Assembly (NCBI RefSeq): GCF_001548375.1
Contig: NZ_AP017295.1
Coordinates: forward strand, 1,708,501 to 1,772,500
DNA: 64,000 nucleotides
Direction: 5' to 3'
Source of the DNA: Nostoc sp. NIES-3756
GTDB lineage: Bacteria > Cyanobacteriota > Cyanobacteriia > Cyanobacteriales > Nostocaceae
The stretch's first letter is position 1. The number at the start of each line of letters is the position of its first letter. The translations under genes were made by a program, and so were the position numbers. The notes beneath the pieces were generated by a model, which saw only the letters and a program-made list of their open reading frames with translations, had not been told where the DNA came from and did not search any database. Below are positions 1 through 9,478 of this stretch, piece by piece.

Positions 1-1850
1 ACGCTAAAGGTACTTCCTTGACCTTCACCCGGACTCTGTGCTGTAACAGTGCCACCGTGCATTTCTACTATATGTTTGACAATAGCTAAACCTAAGCCCA
101 AGCCACCAAATTTTCTAGTACTTCTACTGTCTGCTTGGCGGAAACTGTCAAACACATAGGGGAGAAAATCAGGCGTAATTCCTATACCTGTATCGCTGAT
201 TTGAATTTGAGCATATGTGCCAACTTTTGCTAAACGTATCTCTACACGGCCTCCGTTGGGTGTGAATTTAATTGCATTTGCCAACAAATTCCAAACTACC
301 TGCTGTAAGCGGGTAATATCTCCCAATACCGAACCTATATTCAACCCTATCACCTTATATATTTGAATTGATTTGGCTTCTGCTGCCAACCGGACTGTTT
401 CTAAGGCTGCGGAAATTGTAGTTTCTAAATTTACAGGGGAAATATTCAGAGTCAGTTTACCGCGCAGAATTTGCGAAACATCTAACAAGTCTTTAATCAG
501 TTGCGCCAACAAGTTAGCATTACGCTCAATAATTGCCAAGCCTTCTGTAATTTTTGCTTGACTCAAATTTTGCCTTGTGATGATTTTAGACCAACCCAGG
601 ATCGGATTAAGTGGCGATCGCAATTCATGGGATAAAATCGCCAAAAATTCATCTTTGATACGGTTAGCAGCTTCGGCTTGAGTGCGTGCTGTTTTTTCCC
701 TTGCTAACAACTCTTCTCTTTCCTGTTCGGCTTGCTTGCGCTCGGTGAGGTCGATGACAAAAGCTATACCATCAGATTGAGAGTCTTCAATAAATGCACA
801 GGCAATGAGGATAGGAACTAATCGACCTGTTTTGTGTATGTAATACTTTTCTATGGGAGCCGAAAACCCAAATTGCTGTAGCTCATTGAGAACTTGGCGA
901 TTGATTTGTTTATCTTCTATAGGAGTCATTTTTTCCAAGTTTATAGCGCCACCTAGCAATTCCTCCCGTGTATAGCCAACTAATTGCAGATAGGCATCAT
1001 TCGCTTCTATAACTTTGCCATCTAAATTCCAAAAAGCAATGCCAATGACATTAGATGCAAACAACCATCTAAATCTTGTTTCGCTTTCTTGTAATGCTTT
1101 TTGGGCTAGTTTACGGGCTGTAATGTCCTCAATAATGCCATCAATGACTTGACTACCACCAATAGTAGTAAAAGTTTTACTAATCCTCACCCAAATTGTA
1201 CTGCCATCTACACGATGTAATAACACTTCGCGATCGCGGGCATTGCCATTTTGTTTTAGTGTTTTTAAGAGTTGATCATATTCTCCCTGCTGGAAATAGG
1301 ATTCCAGTGTTCCATCCTCCGGTACTTTTTCTAAAGAATCTAATCCCAACAAATTCAAAAATGCACTGTTAGCTTCTAACAAAAAATTATCTGCTGTGAG
1401 CCTATATACTCCCACATTAAGTTGATCGAGTAAGGTTTGAAAACGCATTTCCAACCCTGTAACTTTGCGGCGAGTTTCCGTCCGCTCCATTGCCAAGCGC
1501 ACAGCTACAGGTAAACGCATATAATGATTGGGTGATTTAATTACATAATCATCTAACCCTGACTTCATTGCTTCCACAGCAACTTCCTGTGAGCCACTGT
1601 TAGTAAACATAATCACAGGTAAATCAGGATAACGATTTTTAAATTCTCTCAAAACTGTAATCCCATCATTCCAGCGCAATTGATAATCGGTAATTACTAC
1701 GTCAAATTCTCCTGTTGATAATGCTTGCTCTAATTCTTCAGCACGAATTACTTGCTGAAGAAGCAAATCGCTAAACTCTCGTTCTAAGGCATGAATTGCC
1801 AGCAAGCGATCATGAGGATTATCATCAATTAAGAGAATACGTAATACCAT
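1..1850 (-). CDS. Hybrid sensor histidine kinase, N-terminal receiver plus PAS domains (C-terminus beyond window)
   Basis: My translation from the ATG at 1850 begins MVLRILLIDDN and reads without a stop to the window edge, about 616 residues. An N-terminal receiver domain (about 1-120, VVITDYQL with the phospho-acceptor Asp near 52) is followed by two or three PAS/PAC modules (about 150-380) and a short coiled linker. The HisKA box ILSHELRSPLNP follows, with the phospho-His near residue 408. The HATPase has N-box NLLANAIKF, G1 DTGIGI and G2 GGLGLGLA. All kinase motifs are intact. It lies 18 bp downstream of the response regulator on the same strand, so the two are very probably co-transcribed and form one phosphorelay. 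The input signal cannot be deduced. Another receiver or Hpt domain could follow beyond position 1. Confidence 0.9.
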   Translation of the reverse strand, partial: MVLRILLIDDNPHDRLLAIHALEREFSDLLLQQVIRAEELEQALSTGEFDVVITDYQLRWNDGITVLREFKNRYPDLPVIMFTNSGSQEVAVEAMKSGLDDYVIKSPNHYMRLPVAVRLAMERTETRRKVTGLEMRFQTLLDQLNVGVYRLTADNFLLEANSAFLNLLGLDSLEKVPEDGTLESYFQQGEYDQLLKTLKQNGNARDREVLLHRVDGSTIWVRISKTFTTIGGSQVIDGIIEDITARKLAQKALQESETRFRWLFASNVIGIAFWNLDGKVIEANDAYLQLVGYTREELLGGAINLEKMTPIEDKQINRQVLNELQQFGFSAPIEKYYIHKTGRLVPILIACAFIEDSQSDGIAFVIDLTERKQAEQEREELLAREKTARTQAEAANRIKDEFLAILSHELRSPLNPILGWSKIITRQNLSQAKITEGLAIIERNANLLAQLIKDLLDVSQILRGKLTLNISPVNLETTISAALETVRLAAEAKSIQIYKVIGLNIGSVLGDITRLQQVVWNLLANAIKFTPNGGRVEIRLAKVGTYAQIQISDTGIGITPDFLPYVFDSFRQADSRSTRKFGGLGLGLAIVKHIVEMHGGTVTAQSPGEGQGSTFS

Positions 1851-1868
1851 TTCACCAATAGGGATTAT

Positions 1869-2327
1869 TTACTCAAAATTTAATTGTGGTTTTTCATTTA
1901 AAGAAATCCAGTGACGATTTAGAATGTTGACAATCTCAACTAAGTCATCAAAAGCAACAGGTTTAACCATATAGGCATTGACCCCTAAATCGTAAAGACG
2001 ATTAATATCTATAGACTGACGAGAAGCCGTCAATACCACCACAGGTAAACGCTTCAAACCAGGTTTTTGACGTAACCACATCAAAACCTCATCTCCAGAA
2101 CGACGAGGAAGTTTCAAATCAAGTAGAATTAAAACTGGTAATGGGTAAAGATGGCGATCGCTATATGGTTCCTCCCCAGATAAATACAGCACAGCTGCAT
2201 CGCCATCATTAACTATTTGCAGTGGGTTAGTAATTCCCACCTTGCGGAAAGCCCTTTGGATTAACAAAATATCGGAGGGGTTATCCTCCACTAATAAAAC
2301 CGTTGTCTCTGCCGCAAAGCTATCCAT
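1869..2327 (-). CDS. Single-domain response regulator, Rcp1/CheY-like
   Basis: This 152-residue protein is one receiver domain with no output domain. Visible features are the acidic pair in LLVEDN, the phospho-acceptor Asp in LILLDLKLP, the Thr in VVLTAS and the Lys in YMVKPV. The slightly extended form and the loop between strands 2 and 3 resemble Rcp1-type regulators, which accept phosphate from cyanobacterial phytochromes and hybrid kinases. The ATG start lies at 2327, and the gene is followed after 18 bp by the hybrid kinase, its likely partner. Downstream output is probably by protein-protein contact; the target is unknown. Confidence 0.92.
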   Translation of the reverse strand: MDSFAAETTVLLVEDNPSDILLIQRAFRKVGITNPLQIVNDGDAAVLYLSGEEPYSDRHLYPLPVLILLDLKLPRRSGDEVLMWLRQKPGLKRLPVVVLTASRQSIDINRLYDLGVNAYMVKPVAFDDLVEIVNILNRHWISLNEKPQLNFE

Positions 2328-2431
2328 TCTCCACCCACTTAGCCTTTAATCGGACTCAAACAGTTGCAAAAGCAGTCCATGATAATTTTTGAGCAATTCA
2401 ATTTTTTTGTCTTCTCTCTGTAGAGAGGATG

Positions 2432-2450
2432 CTACGCTGTACACACAAGT
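2432..2450 (+). repeat. Solitary, slightly degenerate end of the CTACGG...AAGT element family
   Basis: CTACGCTGTACACACAAGT differs by one base from the 19-bp terminal repeat of the IS4-type element at 2684. It follows the hairpin CTCTCTGTAGAGAG, which matches the kind of target this family uses. No matching right end is obvious nearby, so this looks like a remnant left after deletion or recombination. Confidence 0.6.
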
Positions 2451-2470
2451 CTGTAGGTAGTGATGAGTTA

Positions 2471-2504
2471 TGTTAGCGGTAGCGGGGCGTTCAGCCCGTG
2501 CTGA
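2471..2504 (+). repeat. Dispersed 34-bp repeat, inverted copy at 59045-59078
   Basis: The block starting TGTTAGCGGTAGCGGGGCGT recurs in inverted orientation at 59045-59078 with one mismatch. Neither copy is in a gene. It is a short interspersed repeat of unknown function. Confidence 0.65.
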
Positions 2505-2683
2505 TCTGACTTTTCACGGGATCTGAAAAACCCCTCTCCATAGCTTGCTTCCCGTAGGGTACCTCTCCCCTGAAAGGAGCTACGGTGTACACACATCTTT
2601 GTGCTGGGTGCAAAATGTGGCTTGATCCCCCTAAATTCCGCTTAAAAAGGGGGACTTTAATTCTGGTTCCCCCCTTTTTTAAG

Positions 2684-3910
2684 CTACGGTGTACACACAA
2701 GTCCAAGTAAAGTAATAACAGAAGGAGTTGGGGGAAGTAAAAGGCGGTGGAAAATCCAATCAGAATACACGCTCAAGTAGTTGGGGGAAAAGCATTTGGA
2801 GACCCGCGACTGATAAAAAGGGGGCGGCATTATACGAAGCAATGGGAAAGCATCAATCAGTGAGCATTCGGCAAATAAGTAAAAATAGAGCCGAACAAGT
2901 GGGATATTATCGATTTTTGGAGAATGAGAATGTGACAGTAGGGGAATTAGTACGAAGCCTATCAGACCACTGCGTATCTCAGGTAGAAGGAAAGCATATA
3001 TTAGCCATCAGTGATACGAGCGAAATTAACTATTGGTAATGCCAAAATCGTGACTCACATCGCCGACCGCGAAAGCGATATGTATGAGGAATTTGCCACA
3101 GTCCCAAATCACGACAATCATGTGCTGGTCAGAGCGCGCATTGACCGTCGCCTTGTAGGAAAAACCCAATCACTGTATACATACTTAAATGAACAGCCCA
3201 GCGAGGGGACTTATACAGTAGATGTGCCGTCAGACGCACGCATCGGTAGAACAGCAAGAGAGGCATTATTAATTGTTCGCCGTGCGGTAGTGAAAATTCA
3301 ACGTCCAGATAAATTGAATCGGCAAGACTATCCCCCTAGTGTGACGCTTTACGCAGTTGAAGCGCTGGAAGTCAACCCACCACCAGGTCAAGAACCAATC
3401 CATTGGCGATTGCTCACCACACATCAAGTCGTTTGTTTAGAACAAGCACTGCAAGTCATTAAATGGTACACATGGCGATGGCGAATTGAACAATTGTTTG
3501 CCATTCTCAAAACTGCGGGATTAAATCTCGAAGCGACACAATTAGAGTCGATTGCTGCTATCCAACGACTGAGTGTGTTGGCTTTGTCTGTTGCTGTGCG
3601 AATTTTACAACTGATTCAGGGACGGGATAATCCTGATTTACCCGCAACTGTTGCTTTTTCTCCTGAGCAACAGCAATGCTTATCTACTCTTGCACCTACT
3701 TTAGAAGGGAAAACTCTACTTCAACAAAATCCCTATTCTCCTTCAACTCTAGCTTGGGCTACTTGGATTATTGCTCGACTTGGTGGTTGGTCTGGTTACA
3801 AGTCTCAAAAACCTCCGGGAATTACTACTTTGGTTCGTGGGCTTGAGCAGTTTGAATCTACCTTTTTTGGCTGGAAACTTGCTCTGGGTCTACTTGTGTG
3901 TACACCGTAG
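2684..3910 (+). mobile_element. IS4-type insertion sequence with 19-bp terminal inverted repeats and 11-bp target duplication
   Basis: The left end CTACGGTGTACACACAAGT (2684-2702) is the exact inverse of the right end (3892-3910). The element is flanked by perfect 11-bp direct repeats CCTTTTTTAAG (2673-2683 and 3911-3921). The only gene is a damaged DDE transposase whose TAG stop is the last three bases of the element. TSDs of 9-12 bp are typical of the IS4 superfamily. Because its ends match those of the nearby MITEs, an intact relative of this element is their likely source of transposase. Confidence 0.88.
2728..3910 (+). pseudogene. IS4/Tn5-type DDE transposase, frameshifted with internal deletion
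   Basis: Two reading frames make up the remnant. Frame 1 (2728-3039, TTG start) encodes the N-terminal DNA-binding region (SWGKSIWRPATDKKG) up to the first catalytic Asp in ISDTSEIN, then stops. Frame 2 (3011-3910) resumes at IGNAKIVTHIADRESD with the second Asp, and reaches the YREK-like block YTWRWRIEQLFAILK with the catalytic Glu. From memory of the family, roughly 70 residues between SEIN and IGNAK are missing, so a deletion of about 0.2 kb has also shifted the frame. The protein is therefore very unlikely to be active. Confidence 0.88.
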
Positions 3911-4066
3911 CCTTTTTTAAGGGGGGTTAGAGGGGATATAAACGTTGTGGGACTAGGTTATAAGACTTGTGTGTACACCGTAGCCTTGATAAGGGGGGTA
4001 ATTCGAGTTGTGTGTACACCGTAGAGCCTGAAAGGAGAGAGGCTTTAATTTTCCCCCTTCCCTAGT

Positions 4067-4299
4067 CTACGGTGTACACACAAGTATTATCTGCAAGGGT
4101 TTCAAGCCTTAAAGACCCCTTAAAATGTCATTACGAACGCAGCGATAGCAGAGCGAAGTAATCACATAATCCCGTGGTTTTTGCGATTGCGTCATCTTTC
4201 CTCCTGCTGCGGACAGGATTTGGAGCGATCGCACGACCTAAACCTAGATGACGAAACCAAGTACTAGGGGGAATTTTAAGACTTGTGTGTACACCGTAG
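4067..4299. mobile_element. 233-bp non-coding element with CTACGG...CCGTAG ends and 11-bp target duplication
   Basis: It begins CTACGGTGTACACACAAGT and ends ACTTGTGTGTACACCGTAG. It is flanked by perfect 11-bp repeats CCTTCCCTAGT (4056-4066 and 4300-4310). The interior has no ORF and differs from the 166-bp MITE; it includes a GCGATAGCAGAGCGAAGTAA segment and a HIP1 site. It looks like a deletion derivative or a second MITE class mobilised by the same transposase. The target is the palindrome CCTTCCCT-AGT-AGGGAAGG. Confidence 0.82.
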
Positions 4300-4506
4300 C
4301 CTTCCCTAGTAGGGAAGGGGGTTAGGGGGTTAGGTTTTGCGTCAACTTTTCCACATAACGTGAAAAGTCAGGTGCTGAGTGATGAGTGCTGAGTAATTTT
4401 TTCTCCTCTGCCCCCTGCCCCCTGCGGCAAATGCAGAATAAGAAAGAATGTGAAATTATGCAGGCAAATTACTCAGGATTAGGTTAAATTTGAACTAATA
4501 CTATGT

Positions 4507-7500
4507 ATGATTAAATACATATCATCGGCAATGCCAATACCCCATTACACAATTTTGATTCTGGGCAATGCCCCAGAAGATAGATCCATCTACTGCCATT
4601 ACTTAAGTCAGGACACACTTGCTACCTATGATGTAGTGGAGATAGAGACAAGATTAGAGACGTTGGCACACCTAGCTCAAAATAAACCAGACTTAATATT
4701 GCTAGACTATCAACTCCTAAATATAGATGGATGGGGATTTCTGAATGAGTTGAGATGGCAACTTGAAAGCTGGGAAATTCCCATAATTATGTTAGTCGGG
4801 CAGGAAGATGAGGAATTAGCTGTTCAAACTATCAAATGTGGTGTATCGGACTATTTAGTCAAGGACAACCTCACCTGTATTAGATTTTGCCACACAGTTT
4901 ATTCTACGTTAAAAACAAGCCATCTAAGACAGCAACTACAAGCTAGCGATCGCAAATATCAACAAGCACTAAAAGCCCTCAAAGCTTCAGAAGCGGAACT
5001 CCAAGGGCTGTTTAATGCTATGGTTGATGTAGTCCTGGTGGTAGATAGACAGGGACGTTACCTCAAAGTTGCTCCCACTGGTACAGACAAACTTGACTTA
5101 CTACCTGAAGATTTAATTGGTAAAACAGCCCATGAAGTTCTACCTACTCATCTTGCAGATAAATTTGTCAATTTGATTGGGCAAACTCTGGCAACACAGC
5201 AACCCTCAGAGTGCGAATATAGTTTAAAAATAGGCAATAAAGAAATTTGGTTTCATGCTAAAGTTGCACCCATTTCACCAGAAACAGTGATTTGGGCTGC
5301 ACGAGATATCACCACAGCCAAGCACAACGAAATCATTCACCAACAGGCAGAAAAAGCTTTAGAGGAAAACCAAATCCTGTTGCAGATTGTCATGGATAGC
5401 CTACCCATAGCCATATTTTGGAAAGACCGCAACAGTCGATTTTTAGGTTGCAATAGTCAAATGCTTTTAGATGCGGGACTATCTTCAGCAGCAGAGATCA
5501 TTGGCAAAACCGATTTTGATATGCCTTGGCAAGAACAAGCAGCACTTTATCAAGCAGACGATCGCATCGTTATAGATTCGGGTCAGCCTAAATTTAATAT
5601 TGAAGAACCTTTGATCAAAGGTGACAAGCAAACGGTTTGGTTACGTACTAGTAAAATACCCCTGTGCAATCCTCATGGGGAAATTATTGGCGTTCTCACC
5701 AGCTATGAAGATATTACAGAACGTAAAAAGATTGAGCAGGCACTACAAGCAAGTGAACGACGTTATGCTACTTTGGCAGCATCAGTTCCCGTCGGCATTT
5801 TCCGTAGTGATTTAAAGGGAAATTGTTTATATGTTAACGAGTATGGGTGTCAAATTACTGGATTAACTCCCCAAGAAGCAGTCCGCTATGGCTGGGTTAG
5901 AGCCATACACCCCGAAGACCGAAATATGGTGTTAGGAGAATGGTACTGCTGCCTGCAAACAACTAATATTTATAGTGTAGAACATCGGTTTTTACTGCCA
6001 GATGGCACACAAACGTGGGTATTTGTGCAATCAGTTCCCGAAAAAGATTTAGATGGCAAGGTAACTGGTTACGTGGGAACCATCACTGATATTACTAGAC
6101 GCAAACAAGCACAAGAAGCGTTGCGCCGTAGTGAACAACTATATCGCACCTTAGTAGATAACTTTCCTAATGGTGCGGTTGTGTTGTTTGACCATGACTT
6201 GCGTTACCTACTTGTTGGTGGCTTAGGTCTGGGTAGCGTAGGTCTGAGCAAGGCCAAAATGGAAGGAAAAACCCTTTGGGAAATCTTTCCACCAGAAGTA
6301 TGTGAACTCGTAGCCCCTTTTTGTAGGCAAGCATTGGCTGGAGAATCAGTAGTTGCGGAGATTTCTTATAGCGATCGCCACTACATTACCCATCATATTC
6401 CTGTACGAGATGAGCAGGGTAATGTGATTGCAGGTATCACTATGACGCAAAATATTACTGAACGCAAAAAAGCAGAACAGGAACGCGATCGCCTGTTGCG
6501 AATTTTGGCAGAACAAAATCAGACTTTAGAGTCACAAGTCAGCCAACGCACATTAGAACTGCAACAAACCAAAGAACGCTTCCGCAATCTCGTGGAAACC
6601 TCTAGTGATTGGGTATGGGAAGTTGATGAATGTGGGGCTTACACCTACGCCAGCCCACAAATTATCAACCTCTTAGGATATACCCCAGAAGAAGTTTTGG
6701 GCAAAACTCCATTCGATTTAATGCCACCAGAAGAAGCACAAAGAGTGTTGAATGAGTTTATCAAATTCGTTGCTCAACAAGCTCCTTTTCAATGCTTAGA
6801 AAATACTAACCTTCATAAAGATGGGCGACTGATTACTTTAGAAACAAGCGCAGTGCCGATTTTTGATGTAGATGGAAAATTTTGTGGTTATCGCGGCATG
6901 GATCGGGATGTTACTATTCGTAAAAGCGTTCAAGAGGCTTTACGCGAAAACGAAGCGCGATTTGAGCGAATTACTGCCAATGTTCCTGGCGCAATGTATC
7001 AATACATTCTTCATGCTGACGGCTCCAATAAATTTACATATATGAGCGATCGCGCTCAAGAAATTTTTGAACTAGAGCCTGCCACAATTCTGGGAAATGC
7101 AGGTGTGTTATGTGCTTTAGTTAACTTAGATGATATCGGCTTATTCCACGAGTCGATGGCTCGTTCAGCTATTTCTTTACAGCAAATGTCTTGGGAAGGA
7201 AGATTGATTACTCCATCTGGTAGCCTCAAATGGATACAATGTATGTCCCAACCAGAAAAACAAGCCAACGGTGATATTTTATGGGATGGATTAATTATCG
7301 ATGTTAGCGATCGCCGACGCAAAGAACTGGAAAATAAAGGTCTTAAAGAACGCTTAGAATTTGTCCTTTCAGCTAGTCCGGCAGTTATTTATACCTGCCA
7401 AATATCAGACAACTTTGCAGCCACCTTCATCAGCGACAATGTACAGCATATTCTTGGCTATACACCAGAACAATGGCTGACAGAACCAGATTTCTGGGTA

Positions 7501-9369
7501 AATCGCATCCACCCAGAAGACTCAACAAATGTTTTTGCCGAGCTAGAAAATATCCAAGAGCAAGAATATCACCTATATCAATACCGCTTCCTGCATCAAG
7601 ATGGCAGCTACCGTTGGATAGAAGACGAATATCGCGTTGTGCGAGACAAAACCGGGAAAGCTGTAGAAATTATTGGTTACGTTGTCGATATCAGCGAACA
7701 GCAAGCTGCACTACAAGAGCGTGAACTAGCTCAAGAAGCCATGCGACTGAGTGAAGAACGTCTACTTTTAGCTTTGGAAGCTTCTGGTGATGGCTTATGG
7801 GACTGGAATATTACAACTAACGAACTCTACCTCAGTCCTCAATGGCTAGGAATGTTAGGTTTTGAGGTTGGTGAATTACCTAGTCATTTCAGTACATGGG
7901 AAAGATTGGTTCACCCAGAAGATTTGCCCTATATGATAGAGAAACTCAACGCTCATCTTCAGGATGGCTCTATTCCCTATCAACTTGATTATCGAGTTCA
8001 AACTAAAGAAGGTGAATATAGGTGGATTGCTAACTATGGTAAAGCTGTAGTTCGAGATGAAGATGGTAAAGCCCTACGGATGACTGGCACTCATCGGGAC
8101 ATTTCCGAAGCGAAAAAGGCTGAATCAGAACTACGCCAAGCTAACGAGAAATTAGCCATTTCTAACCATGAACTCGCCCGTGCTACCCGTCTTAAAGATG
8201 AGTTCCTTGCTACCATCAGCCACGAACTACGCACCCCACTAAATGCGATTCTGGGTATATCAGAGGGGTTGCAAGATCAGGTGTTTGGAGTCATTGACGA
8301 AAAACAAAGACGGGCATTGCAAACTATTGAGCGTAGTGGTAAACATCTACTGGAATTAATTAACGACGTTTTGGATTTATCTAAAATTGAAGCCGGACAG
8401 ATGGAGTTACACTATACTCAAATAGCTATCAACTCGCTGTGTCAATCCAGTTTGGCGTTTATTAGTCAGCAAGCTTTCCAAAAACGCATCCAGGTTGAGG
8501 TAAATATTCAATCCCATCTGCCAGATTTAATGCTGGATGAGTTGCGTATCCGTCAGGTTCTGATTAATTTACTCAACAATGCTGTAAAGTTTACACCAGA
8601 AGGTGGAAAAGTTACCTTAAAAGTTACTCACGAAAGAATTACCCACCCAACACAGACAACACCTCTGCAAGATTTTATTCGCTTTGCAGTCATGGATACA
8701 GGTATCGGTATCGCTGCGGAGAACATCAAAAAACTGTTTCAACCTTTCATCCAAATTGATAGTGCTTTAAACCGCCAATATAACGGCACTGGTTTAGGTT
8801 TAGCTCTAGTCAAGCGGATTGTAGAAATGCACGATGGCAAGGTAGGGGTAAACAGTGAACTCGGTGTAGGCAGTTGCTTCAGTGTTGATTTACCCTGTAT
8901 TGGAGTCTGCGAATTTCCGCCTGAGTCTGTAAATTTAGGATCACCTGAGCTAAATTTTACCGTAAATGAAATAGGAGAACATTCACCGCTAATTTTGCTG
9001 GCAGAAGATAGCGAGGCGAATATTTTTACGATCTCTGGCTATTTAGAAACAGTAGGATATCGAGTTATATTAGCCAAAAACGGTCAAGAAGCGATCGCCC
9101 TCACCAAAGCCCAAATTCCCAACTTGATTTTAATGGATATTCAAATGCCAGGAATTGATGGTTTAGAGGCAATCAAGCAGATTCGATTAGATAAAAACTT
9201 TGCTAACATTCCCATCATTGCCTTGACAGCTTTAGCAATGTCAGGTGACAAAGAAAAATGTTTAGCAGCCGGCGCAAACGACTATCTCCCCAAACCCGTC
9301 AAACTCAAGCAACTAGCAGCTATTATCAAGAAACTTTTAGCTACAAAGCAGTTGACAATTGACAGTTGA
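4507..9369 (+). CDS. Giant hybrid sensor histidine kinase: REC, eight PAS, HisKA, HATPase, REC
   Basis: This 1620-residue soluble kinase has an N-terminal receiver (about 8-135, Asp67 in LILLDYQLL). I count eight PAS/PAC modules at roughly 165-275, 290-405, 415-535, 540-655, 690-810, 815-940, 945-1070 and 1080-1205. HisKA follows, with His1239 in ATISHELRTPLNAIL. The HATPase has NLLNNAVKF, DTGIGIA and GTGLGLALV. A C-terminal receiver has Asp1544 in LILMDIQMPG and Lys in YLPKPV. There is no membrane segment. The start is the ATG at 4507; Met9 (4531) is an alternative. The many PAS domains suggest intracellular redox, light or small-molecule sensing or a large dimer scaffold, but the ligand cannot be read. 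Its 3' end runs into a CT-rich repeat. Confidence 0.95.
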   Translation: MIKYISSAMPIPHYTILILGNAPEDRSIYCHYLSQDTLATYDVVEIETRLETLAHLAQNKPDLILLDYQLLNIDGWGFLNELRWQLESWEIPIIMLVGQEDEELAVQTIKCGVSDYLVKDNLTCIRFCHTVYSTLKTSHLRQQLQASDRKYQQALKALKASEAELQGLFNAMVDVVLVVDRQGRYLKVAPTGTDKLDLLPEDLIGKTAHEVLPTHLADKFVNLIGQTLATQQPSECEYSLKIGNKEIWFHAKVAPISPETVIWAARDITTAKHNEIIHQQAEKALEENQILLQIVMDSLPIAIFWKDRNSRFLGCNSQMLLDAGLSSAAEIIGKTDFDMPWQEQAALYQADDRIVIDSGQPKFNIEEPLIKGDKQTVWLRTSKIPLCNPHGEIIGVLTSYEDITERKKIEQALQASERRYATLAASVPVGIFRSDLKGNCLYVNEYGCQITGLTPQEAVRYGWVRAIHPEDRNMVLGEWYCCLQTTNIYSVEHRFLLPDGTQTWVFVQSVPEKDLDGKVTGYVGTITDITRRKQAQEALRRSEQLYRTLVDNFPNGAVVLFDHDLRYLLVGGLGLGSVGLSKAKMEGKTLWEIFPPEVCELVAPFCRQALAGESVVAEISYSDRHYITHHIPVRDEQGNVIAGITMTQNITERKKAEQERDRLLRILAEQNQTLESQVSQRTLELQQTKERFRNLVETSSDWVWEVDECGAYTYASPQIINLLGYTPEEVLGKTPFDLMPPEEAQRVLNEFIKFVAQQAPFQCLENTNLHKDGRLITLETSAVPIFDVDGKFCGYRGMDRDVTIRKSVQEALRENEARFERITANVPGAMYQYILHADGSNKFTYMSDRAQEIFELEPATILGNAGVLCALVNLDDIGLFHESMARSAISLQQMSWEGRLITPSGSLKWIQCMSQPEKQANGDILWDGLIIDVSDRRRKELENKGLKERLEFVLSASPAVIYTCQISDNFAATFISDNVQHILGYTPEQWLTEPDFWVNRIHPEDSTNVFAELENIQEQEYHLYQYRFLHQDGSYRWIEDEYRVVRDKTGKAVEIIGYVVDISEQQAALQERELAQEAMRLSEERLLLALEASGDGLWDWNITTNELYLSPQWLGMLGFEVGELPSHFSTWERLVHPEDLPYMIEKLNAHLQDGSIPYQLDYRVQTKEGEYRWIANYGKAVVRDEDGKALRMTGTHRDISEAKKAESELRQANEKLAISNHELARATRLKDEFLATISHELRTPLNAILGISEGLQDQVFGVIDEKQRRALQTIERSGKHLLELINDVLDLSKIEAGQMELHYTQIAINSLCQSSLAFISQQAFQKRIQVEVNIQSHLPDLMLDELRIRQVLINLLNNAVKFTPEGGKVTLKVTHERITHPTQTTPLQDFIRFAVMDTGIGIAAENIKKLFQPFIQIDSALNRQYNGTGLGLALVKRIVEMHDGKVGVNSELGVGSCFSVDLPCIGVCEFPPESVNLGSPELNFTVNEIGEHSPLILLAEDSEANIFTISGYLETVGYRVILAKNGQEAIALTKAQIPNLILMDIQMPGIDGLEAIKQIRLDKNFANIPIIALTALAMSGDKEKCLAAGANDYLPKPVKLKQLAAIIKKLLATKQLTIDS

Positions 9370-9389
9370 CAGTTGTTAGTAGTTCTTTC

Positions 9390-9478
9390 TCCCCCACTCC
9401 CTCATCTCCCTCATCTCCCCCACTCCCTCATCTCCCTCATCTCCCTCATCTCCCTCACCTCCCCCCACTCCTCACTTC
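9390..9478. repeat. CT-rich minisatellite (CTCCCTCAT units)
   Basis: Imperfect 9-mers of the CTCCCTCAT type fill the gap between two convergent kinase genes. The same unit recurs, in either orientation, at about 24315, 29440, 34580, 35620 and 45340, and inside the dihydroorotase-like gene near 56225. Confidence 0.8.

Larger units (their letters stand above)
2580..4024. mobile_element. Nested MITE cluster (166-bp MITE split by an IS4-type element, plus a second right end)
   Basis: A MITE left half (2580-2683) starts with CTACGGTGTACACACA. Its right half (3922-3983) ends TGTGTGTACACCGTAG. Between them sits the IS4-type element with its duplicated target. Without the insertion the MITE is 104 + 62 = 166 bp, exactly the size of the copy at 12101-13450. 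A second right end finishes at 4024 and is followed, after AG, by CCTGAAAGGAG (4027-4037), the same 11 bases that precede the left end (2569-2579). The inner right end at 3983 is followed by CCTTGATAAGG, which has no left partner. This suggests one MITE inserted in another and the two left ends then collapsed by recombination. Confidence 0.8.

Noticed and set aside
2491..2706. 71-codon ORF on the minus strand across the MITE
   Set aside because: It is formed by MITE ends and repeats and has no protein-like sequence.
9380..9478. CRISPR-like array in CT-rich repeats
   Set aside because: Units are 9 bp and contiguous, with no spacers. This is a minisatellite.
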